Of a stretch of 64,000 nucleotides of DNA, positions 44,327 through 50,145 are shown in pieces. The position numbers and the translations under genes were made by a program. This DNA comes from Bacteroidota bacterium (GTDB taxonomy: Bacteria > Bacteroidota > Bacteroidia > Bacteroidales > Lentimicrobiaceae). Positions within the stretch are counted from its first letter, which is position 1, and each line of letters starts with the position of its first letter. The notes below the pieces were generated by a model. The model saw nothing but the letters and a program-made list of their open reading frames with translations. It searched no databases and had not been told where the DNA came from. Location: assembly GCA_009773455.1 (NCBI GenBank), contig WSXU01000001.1, positions 181,186 to 245,185 on the forward strand. Direction: 5' to 3'.

Positions 44327-44613
44327 TGATCTTAGGTAAAGTAGTTGGGACAGTGGTCAGCAGTGCTACCCGGATTGACTTTCCGGGAGCCGGATTTCTG
44401 CTGATCGAAAAATGCAGTCAGTCGGGTGAACTGAAAAACGATTATGTTGTTGCACTCGACCTGGTTGGTGCTGGTAAAGGTGAAATGGTGATGGTTTCGG
44501 AAGGATCCACGGCCAGGGAAACACCGGCAACTGTTGGTAAACCACTGGATGCCATTGTGGTAGGGATTGTTGATTTGATTGATGAAAACGAAAAGGTTGT
44601 TTACCAGAAATGA
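44326..44613 (+). CDS. BMC-P shell protein (pentameric vertex, EutN/CcmL family), copy 2
   Basis: Vertex pentamer of 95 aa: MILGKVVGTVVSSATRIDFPG, then FLLIEKCSQSGE, VALDLVGAGKGEMVMVSEGSTAR and a C-terminal IVVGIVDLIDENEKVVYQK. The first base of its ATG is the last base of the previous stop, and its own stop overlaps the BMC-T gene start by 4 bp (ATGA at 44610-44613), so translation is coupled through this stretch. It is clearly divergent from copy 1, so it is not a very recent duplicate. Confidence 0.95.
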   Translation: MILGKVVGTVVSSATRIDFPGAGFLLIEKCSQSGELKNDYVVALDLVGAGKGEMVMVSEGSTARETPATVGKPLDAIVVGIVDLIDENEKVVYQK

Positions 44614-45173
44614 TTAACCGGAAGGAAATAGTGGTGTTGGGGGCCCTTGAATTCAGCAGTATCGTTGCTGGTTTCATGGCTATGGATGCGATGGTGAAGA
44701 TCGCCCCTGTTAAAATTATTGAAGCCCGCACCATCAGTTCCGGTAAGTACCTGATTGTATTCACCGGTGATGTGGCATCGGTGGAGTATGCCTTCAACAA
44801 AGGCTGTGAGACAGGTGCCGGCTTTATTGTTGACAGACTGTTTCTGCCACAGATTCATCAGGATGTGATCCCGGCTTTCGGCCATACCATCAGACCAACC
44901 TCCTGGGATGCCATCGGAATTATCGAAACAACCTCGGTGATTTCCGGTATCGAAGCAGCGGATGCTGCAGCCAAGGCAGGTGAGGTTAAGATCATTGAGA
45001 TCAGGCTGGCCGATGGTTTCGGAGGTAAATCCTATGTAAAAATGACCGGCTCGCTGACCGATGTCCAGACTGCCATGGATGCCGGAACCAGGCAGGCCAA
45101 AACAAAGGATACCCTGTGCATGGAAACCATCATTCCACAGCCCCACAGCGAAATCATGCCATTTTTTATGTAA
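44610..45173 (+). CDS. Tandem BMC-domain shell protein (BMC-T, PduT-like) lacking the Fe-S cysteine
   Basis: A 187-aa trimeric shell protein with two tandem BMC domains. Domain 1: VLGALEFSSIVAGFMAMDAMVKIA with pore phrase TISSGKY. Domain 2: AIGIIETTSVISGIEAADAAAKAGEVKIIEIRLADGFGGKSYV, ending TIIPQPHSEI. Length and pattern match PduT, in which the pore Cys of TICPGKF (Cys38 in Salmonella) binds a 4Fe-4S cluster. Here that Cys is Ser, so no cluster is expected. Coupled by a 4-bp overlap to the preceding BMC-P gene and followed 11 bp later by the aldehyde dehydrogenase. Confidence 0.92.
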   Translation: MINRKEIVVLGALEFSSIVAGFMAMDAMVKIAPVKIIEARTISSGKYLIVFTGDVASVEYAFNKGCETGAGFIVDRLFLPQIHQDVIPAFGHTIRPTSWDAIGIIETTSVISGIEAADAAAKAGEVKIIEIRLADGFGGKSYVKMTGSLTDVQTAMDAGTRQAKTKDTLCMETIIPQPHSEIMPFFM

Positions 45174-45184
45174 AAGCACGATAA

Positions 45185-46600
45185 ATGGATAATCTGGAAG
45201 ATAGCATACGCCTGTTGGTTCAGGAAGCACTGAAAGGGTTGAATCTAACGCCTCAATCCGTTGAATCCGTTCCTGAATCAGGTGTATATATTGATATCGG
45301 AAGTGCCGTGAATGCAGCTGAAAAGGCATTCAACGAACTGAGCTCCCTGACACTTGAAACCAGGAAGCAGATGATTGCGAATATGCGGAAAGTCGCCTTC
45401 GAACACAGGGTCACTTTCAGCAAGATGGCCAATGAAGAGACCGGTTTCGGAAGGTGGGAAGACAAAGTCATCAAAAACGAGCTGGCCATTCATAAAACAC
45501 CCGGTGTAGAAGACCTTGAATCGATTGCCTACTCTGACGACAATGGCCTGACACTGGTTGAGAGAGCACCTTATGGTATAGTAGGATCAATCACTCCAAG
45601 CACCAACCCAACCGCAACCATCATCTGTAATGCTATCGGTATGGTGGCTGCCGGGAACTCTGTCGTTTTTAACCCCCACCCTGCTGCTAAGAAAGTGTCG
45701 GTTTACCTTGTAAACCTCCTCAACAAGGCCATTATAGAGGCCGGCGGACCTTCAAACCTGTTGTGCTGCATTGCCAATCCCACCATTGAATCGGCAAAGG
45801 AGATGATGGCTCATCCGAAAATTGCCCTGCTGGTTGTTACCGGAGGTCCGGCGGTTGTAAGAACAGCCATGAACAGCGGCAAAAAAGTGATCGGCGCCGG
45901 ACCGGGCAATCCGCCCGTGGTGGTCGATGAAACTGCAGATATACCCAAGGCCGGGAAGGATATTGTTGACGGAGCCAGTTTCGACAACAATGTGATCTGC
46001 ATCTGTGAAAAAGAAATTCTTTGTGTGGCTTCTGTGGCGGATCAGCTGAAAGCTGAGATGATAAAACACGGGGCTTACGAATTAAACCAGGAACAGATCA
46101 GGAAAATTACCGAAATCGTGATTGCCGAGCCCGGATGTCGCGGAAAGGAAGGTGCCGCCAGCAAGAACCATGTCGGCCGTACAGCAGCATTCATTGCGAA
46201 GTCGATCGGACTTGATCTGCCAGATTCCGTCAGATTGCTGTTGTGTGAAGTCGGACCCGACCATCCGTTGGTCTGGACCGAACAGCTGATGCCGGTGATG
46301 CCGCTGGTCCGTGTAAAGGACGTTGACACCGCCATAGATTTTGCCGTTGAGGTAGAGCATGGATTCCGTCATACCGCCATCATGCATTCGCTGAACATCG
46401 CCAAGCTGAGTAAAATGGCAAAGGCAATGAACTGTTCCATATTCATCAAAAACGGGCCGAGTTATGCCGGGCTGGGCCACGGCGGTGCAGGTTTTGCCTC
46501 CTTTACCATTGCCAGCCCGACAGGTGAAGGGGTAACGCGCCCGGTAACTTTTACCAGGGAAAGAAGATGCACACTGGTTGATTATTTCAGAATCGTGTAG
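45185..46600 (+). CDS. CoA-acylating aldehyde dehydrogenase of the BMC (PduP/EutE-like)
   Basis: Luminal enzyme oxidising an aldehyde to acyl-CoA with NAD+ and CoA. The product is 471 aa. Residues 1-22 (MDNLEDSIRLLVQEALKGLNLT) form a short amphipathic helix followed by a linker, typical of an encapsulation peptide. The catalytic core starts near 35. The nucleotide-binding region has YGIVGSITPSTNPTATIICNAIG (about 125-147), and the catalytic Cys is in SFDNNVICICEKE (about 268-280), as in PduP SFDNNLPC. C-terminal GHGGAGFASFTIASPTGEG is the family's conserved end motif. Context (DeoC product) suggests acetaldehyde as substrate. Confidence 0.95.
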   Translation: MDNLEDSIRLLVQEALKGLNLTPQSVESVPESGVYIDIGSAVNAAEKAFNELSSLTLETRKQMIANMRKVAFEHRVTFSKMANEETGFGRWEDKVIKNELAIHKTPGVEDLESIAYSDDNGLTLVERAPYGIVGSITPSTNPTATIICNAIGMVAAGNSVVFNPHPAAKKVSVYLVNLLNKAIIEAGGPSNLLCCIANPTIESAKEMMAHPKIALLVVTGGPAVVRTAMNSGKKVIGAGPGNPPVVVDETADIPKAGKDIVDGASFDNNVICICEKEILCVASVADQLKAEMIKHGAYELNQEQIRKITEIVIAEPGCRGKEGAASKNHVGRTAAFIAKSIGLDLPDSVRLLLCEVGPDHPLVWTEQLMPVMPLVRVKDVDTAIDFAVEVEHGFRHTAIMHSLNIAKLSKMAKAMNCSIFIKNGPSYAGLGHGGAGFASFTIASPTGEGVTRPVTFTRERRCTLVDYFRIV

Positions 46601-46604
46601 CCTT

Positions 46605-46880
46605 ATGAAATTGGGAAAAGTCATAGGACGGGTAATAAGTACCAGGAAGATCGCCTCTTTTGAGGGATTGAAACTGCTTTTGGTTCAGCCTCTCGATGAA
46701 AACCGGAATCCGTCAGGGGATGCCTTTGTTGCGGCAGATACCATCCAGTCGGGGGTCGGTGAACTGATTTATTACGAAACAAGCAAGGAGGCAGGTCGGG
46801 TCCTGGTGAATACGATGAACCCGGTTGATGCTGCCATTATGGGTATTGTTGATGAACTTTATATTGATAAGCGCCCATGA
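46605..46880 (+). CDS. BMC-P shell protein (pentameric vertex, EutN/CcmL family), copy 3
   Basis: A 91-aa vertex protein, starting at the ATG at 46605 (MKLGKVIGRVISTRKIASFEG); the frame also has an ATG at 46578 inside the dehydrogenase gene, which I reject because it overlaps and adds non-family residues. Core: KLLLVQPLDENRNPSGDAFVAADTIQSGVGELIYYETSKEAG and a C-terminal AIMGIVDELYI. It starts 4 bp after the dehydrogenase stop and its own end overlaps the next BMC-P gene by 4 bp. Confidence 0.95.
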   Translation: MKLGKVIGRVISTRKIASFEGLKLLLVQPLDENRNPSGDAFVAADTIQSGVGELIYYETSKEAGRVLVNTMNPVDAAIMGIVDELYIDKRP

Positions 46881-47149
46881 TACTCGGAAAAGTGATCGGC
46901 AATGTGGTTTCAACCATCAGCAATGAAGCCTATCAATCGAGGAAAATCCTGGTTGTACAGCCCATTGACCCGGAAGGAAATGCCTGTGGAAAAACTATTC
47001 TTGCTATTGATGCAGTGCAGGCCGGCATCGGTGATGTTGTGCTTACCCTGGAGGAAGGTACTTCTGCCAGGGCCATTCTTGAAGATCCAGGTTCGATGAC
47101 TGTGAAACATGTGGTTGCCGCCATAGTGGATTCAGTCAGTCTGGCTTAA
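46877..47149 (+). CDS. BMC-P shell protein (pentameric vertex, EutN/CcmL family), copy 4
   Basis: A 90-aa vertex protein: MILGKVIGNVVSTISNEAYQS, then ILVVQPIDPEGNACGKTILAIDAVQAGIGDVVLTLEEGTSAR and a C-terminal VVAAIVDSVSLA. It overlaps copy 3 by 4 bp (ATGA). It is the last shell gene; the RpiB-DeoC fusion follows after a 102-bp gap that contains a palindrome (47160-47177). Four vertex paralogues in one operon is more than one shell strictly needs. Confidence 0.95.
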   Translation: MILGKVIGNVVSTISNEAYQSRKILVVQPIDPEGNACGKTILAIDAVQAGIGDVVLTLEEGTSARAILEDPGSMTVKHVVAAIVDSVSLA

Positions 47150-47159
47150 ACACGAAGGA

Positions 47160-47177
47160 GATCAGGTCAACCTGATC
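47160..47177. promoter_or_regulatory. 18-bp near-perfect palindrome in the BMC operon
   Basis: GATCAGGT-CA-ACCTGATC, 8-bp arms with a 2-bp centre. The centre is too short for a good RNA loop, so a protein operator or processing site is more likely. It sits between the last shell gene and the enzyme fusion. Confidence 0.55.
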
Positions 47178-47251
47178 AAAGTTAAATCAATGATATATTT
47201 CCTGATTGCTCAATAAAGAACATCAGGAATCTGAAAATAATTTTCTGAACA

Positions 47252-48526
47252 ATGAATGAGTCCGGGAACGGAAATACCGATCAGGTAAAAAGAGTAGCCA
47301 TCGGCTCGGATCATGGCGCTTTTGCAGCGAAGGAAGCACTGAAATCCTGGCTGACAATGGCAGGATATAAAGTGGTGGATGTGGGTACGGACAATGGTAC
47401 AACTGCCGTTGACTATCCCGACTTTGCCCAGGCTGTTGCCCGCAAGGTTGTAAGCGGTGAATGCGACAGGGGCATTATGCTCGACGGGGCCGGCATAGGG
47501 TCGTCGATGGTATGCAACAAAGTTCATGGCATACGTGCGGCTTTGTGCTGGAATCAGAAGACCATCATCAACAGCCGCCAGCATAACAATGCCAATGTGC
47601 TCACCATGGGTTCGGGGTTGCATGAAACCAGTGAAATCTGCGCTCTGGCGGGTTTATGGCTGGCAACCGGATTTGAGGGCGGAAGGCACTGGCCAAGGAT
47701 TAACAAAATGATGGCAATTGAGAAAAACAGGAGGAGAAAAATGGATCAGAATGAACTGGTTGAAAAAATCACCAAGGAGGTGATGAGCCGTCTTAAAGAA
47801 CTCATGAAAGATCAGGGCAATACTTTATCTGCAGGCAGCCCATCGCAGGGAATTTCCAGGGAAGAGCTTGCGGGATATATCGACCACACCCTGCTGAAAC
47901 CGGGTGCCGTGAATGCCCAGTTCGATCAGCTGGTGAGCGAAGCCCTGCAATATAAATTCTATTCTGTGTGCGTCAACTCAAGCTGGGTGCCCTATGTTGC
48001 CAAGAAACTTCGTGGCACTGACGTGAAAATCTGTTCTGTAGTCGGCTTCCCCCTGGGTGAAATGGATTCACGCAGCAAAGCCTTTGAAACCCGAAATGCC
48101 ATAGCCAACGGAGCACATGAAATCGACATGGTGATGAATGTAGGTGCCCTGAAATCAAGGAACCTTAAGCTGGTTGAAGAGGATATCCGCGCTGTGAAAA
48201 GGGCCTGCCGTAGCAATACAGTTCTTAAAGTCATTATTGAAACCTCGTTGCTGACCGATGAAGAAAAGGTGCTGGCCTGCGAAATTGCCAAAAAAGCCGA
48301 TGCCGGATTTGTAAAAACGAGTACCGGCTTTAACGGCGGAGGTGCAACCGTACAGGATATTGCGCTGATGCGCAGGGTAGTCGGGCCTGAGATGGGTGTA
48401 AAAGCCAGTGGCGGAATCAAGGATTTCAAATCTGCTGTTGACCTGATCAGGGCAGGGGCCAACCGAATCGGAGCGGGTGCCAGTGTTCAGATTGTTACGG
48501 GAGGCACTTCTACCGGAGGTTATTAA
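47252..48526 (+). CDS. Fused RpiB-type sugar-phosphate isomerase and deoxyribose-phosphate aldolase (DeoC)
   Basis: One 424-aa frame with two enzymes. Residues about 10-160 are RpiB/LacAB-like: VAIGSDHGAFAAKEALKSWL, VDYPDFAQAV, GIMLDGAGIGSSMVCNK, RQHNNANVLTMGSG, FEGGRHWPRI. The position of the catalytic Cys in E. coli RpiB (CGTG) is Asp here (DGAG). From Met164 comes an amphipathic helix (MDQNELVEKITKEVMSRLKE) like an encapsulation peptide, then DeoC (about 205-424): IDHTLLKPGA, EIDMVMNVGALK (Asp), GFVKTSTGFNGGGAT (Schiff-base Lys) and GVKASGGIKDF (second Lys). DeoC cleaves 2-deoxyribose 5-phosphate into glyceraldehyde 3-phosphate and acetaldehyde, which would feed the operon's dehydrogenase. 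An internal start at 47741 is plausible. The operon ends here. Confidence 0.93.
   Translation: MNESGNGNTDQVKRVAIGSDHGAFAAKEALKSWLTMAGYKVVDVGTDNGTTAVDYPDFAQAVARKVVSGECDRGIMLDGAGIGSSMVCNKVHGIRAALCWNQKTIINSRQHNNANVLTMGSGLHETSEICALAGLWLATGFEGGRHWPRINKMMAIEKNRRRKMDQNELVEKITKEVMSRLKELMKDQGNTLSAGSPSQGISREELAGYIDHTLLKPGAVNAQFDQLVSEALQYKFYSVCVNSSWVPYVAKKLRGTDVKICSVVGFPLGEMDSRSKAFETRNAIANGAHEIDMVMNVGALKSRNLKLVEEDIRAVKRACRSNTVLKVIIETSLLTDEEKVLACEIAKKADAGFVKTSTGFNGGGATVQDIALMRRVVGPEMGVKASGGIKDFKSAVDLIRAGANRIGAGASVQIVTGGTSTGGY
47729..47743 (+). promoter_or_regulatory. Strong internal Shine-Dalgarno before an in-frame ATG in the rpiB-deoC fusion
   Basis: AGGAGG (47729-47734) lies 6 nt before the ATG at 47741, exactly where the encapsulation-like helix and DeoC begin. 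Starting there would give a separate 261-aa helix-DeoC protein, in frame with the full-length fusion. No stop codon separates the two parts. Confidence 0.65.
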
Positions 48527-48548
48527 AGAAAATATTCTGTTTTGGACC

Positions 48549-48583
48549 AAAAGGCTTGTTGATATTCAACAGCCTTTTTTTAA
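48549..48583. terminator. Terminator between the BMC operon and the aldo/keto reductase
   Basis: On the plus strand AAAAGGC(T)TGTTGA and TCAACAGCCTTTT pair around a 3-nt loop with one bulged base, followed by a run of T. It lies 22 bp after the DeoC stop and can also serve the convergent gene. Confidence 0.85.
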
Positions 48584-48595
48584 TTGATACGGTTA

Positions 48596-49432
48596 CTATA
48601 ACGCTTCAGCAGGATCCCAGCCGGTTGCCAGGTTTTCACCAAGTCCATCCAGCACAGCCATATCTTCTGCGGTGATCGTGAAATCAAAGACCCTGAAATT
48701 ATCAGCAATTCTTGATGTAACGGAAGATTTGGGGATAACGGCAAATCCCTGTTGCAATGCCCATCGGATCAATAGTTGAGCTGTATTTTTACCATATCCT
48801 GATGCGATCTTCACCAGCAGCGGGTCTCTCAGCTTGATTCCTTTCGTAAGCGGGCTATAGGCAACAGGTATGATCCCCGTCCGGCGGCAGAGGTCGATGG
48901 TTTCAATACGGGAACTGTATATGTATGGATGCAGTTCTATCTGATTAACGGCAGGCATCACCTTACAATAACCCAGCAACTCTTCGAGATGATGTACCAT
49001 ATAATTGCTTACCCCGATGGCCCTGCATTTCCCTTCCTGAAACAGGGTTTCCAGTGCCCGCCATGAATCCTGACGTTTGCCGTGAACAGGCCAGTGAATG
49101 AGATATAGGTCAACATAACTCAGCCCAAGCCTGACAAGGCTGGCATTGCATGCTTTCAGCGCCTGATCATAACCCTGGTCAGAGTTCCAGAGTTTCGTGG
49201 TGACAAAAATCTGCTCTCTCGGCACAAAACCGGATGCAATGGCTTTACCCACCGATTCTTCATTGCGGTAAATCATAGCCGTATCGATGTGCCTGTATCC
49301 GTAGCGGAGGGCAGAGTCAACCGCTTTCTGTGTGAGTATTCCATTGGGCATCTGGTAAACCCCAAGACCAATGGCCGGCATGGGAAGACCGTTATTGAGT
49401 GTAAAAACCCGGACTGTAGAAGGAGTATTCAT
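48596..49432 (-). CDS. Aldo/keto reductase (AKR, 2,5-diketogluconate reductase-like)
   Basis: NADPH-dependent reductase of aldehydes and ketones, 278 aa, TIM barrel. The catalytic tetrad is present: Asp and Tyr in HIDTAMIYRNEESVG (about 48-62), Lys in VTTKLWNSD (about 80) and His in DLYLIHWPVHGKR (about 111). Cofactor-binding phrases GVSNYMVHHLEELL, VNQIELHPY and VIPKSSVTSRIADN are the family consensus. It is transcribed towards the BMC operon and is not part of it, but it could reduce aldehydes (an alcohol-dehydrogenase-like role) if co-regulated. It is followed upstream by a 713-bp non-coding gap. Confidence 0.93.
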   Translation of the reverse strand: MNTPSTVRVFTLNNGLPMPAIGLGVYQMPNGILTQKAVDSALRYGYRHIDTAMIYRNEESVGKAIASGFVPREQIFVTTKLWNSDQGYDQALKACNASLVRLGLSYVDLYLIHWPVHGKRQDSWRALETLFQEGKCRAIGVSNYMVHHLEELLGYCKVMPAVNQIELHPYIYSSRIETIDLCRRTGIIPVAYSPLTKGIKLRDPLLVKIASGYGKNTAQLLIRWALQQGFAVIPKSSVTSRIADNFRVFDFTITAEDMAVLDGLGENLATGWDPAEAL

Positions 49433-50145
49433 GGTTTTAATGCTAATCTGTGACCGGAGATAAATTCACGGCGGTAACAAAAATCCTTTTGTAATGCAAA
49501 GTTAAGCTATTTACATTTTCGGGTAAAGCCGCCTGATAATTGGTCCGGCAACCAGGTGAACCAGACGAATATATCCCACCAGAAAGAATATTCCGGCCCT
49601 GTTGTACTCCGGGTCAGCAGATTGGGCTCTTTGGCGGTGGCTTACTCCTGCTCAGGTATGGCGTGATAATGTAAAATAATTGCTCTCTCAACCAACCTCC
49701 CGCACCTATCCCGGAAATGGCCGGATAAACCGGATAAACCTGCCTTTACAAAACATTCCTGCATGGAAATAAATCAGGAATAACAACTTGAGTAAAATAA
49801 AATGTAAATATATTTTACATCTGTCGTAAATATTTTAATTAGCCTGAAATTTTCATAAAGTAATACAAACTTTCTGAAAAGCCCTTAAAATAAGGAGTAT
49901 CCGGAGTCTGATCGCTAAACCACACTGATGGCAGTACAATTAAAATTTTATGCTTGTATAATATTGATTTTTAATTATTTATAATGAGACAGTAAAAGGG
50001 AACAAAAAAAATGGTAAAAATTTTTCCATTTCCCGTATTACTTCTTGGCATTGTTAGGATAAACAAAAGAATTCATATGAAGGCTGATTCTGAGCCGGGT
50101 ATGATGAAGAGTTCTTTTACAGCCGAAATTAAAATATCGTATAAT
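49433..50145. other. 713-bp intergenic region upstream of the giant gene
   Basis: A/T-rich, mostly non-coding region. It contains a small inverted repeat (49802-49820) and the likely promoter area of the giant gene, but no TAnnTTTG element with correct spacing. Frame 1 is open from an ATG at 50011 (and 50077) into the giant gene, so its 5' boundary is uncertain. Confidence 0.5.
49802..49820. repeat. Inverted repeat ATGTAAA-N5-TTTACAT
   Basis: Seven-bp arms around TATAT, 326 bp upstream of the chosen giant-gene ATG and 370 bp upstream of the reductase start. Possible dimeric regulator site; the A/T content makes chance occurrence fairly likely. Confidence 0.35.

Noticed and set aside
42725-47149. 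Carboxysome
   Set aside because: No RuBisCO, carbonic anhydrase or CsoS2/CcmM gene is present; the enzymes are an aldehyde dehydrogenase and DeoC.
42725-48526. Ethanolamine or propanediol utilisation compartment
   Set aside because: No ethanolamine ammonia-lyase, diol dehydratase or reactivase genes are in the operon; the aldehyde source is DeoC.
47252-48526. Ordinary deoxynucleoside salvage operon
   Set aside because: No deoB, phosphorylase or nucleoside transporter genes are adjacent; the gene is embedded in a shell-protein operon and carries an encapsulation-like helix.
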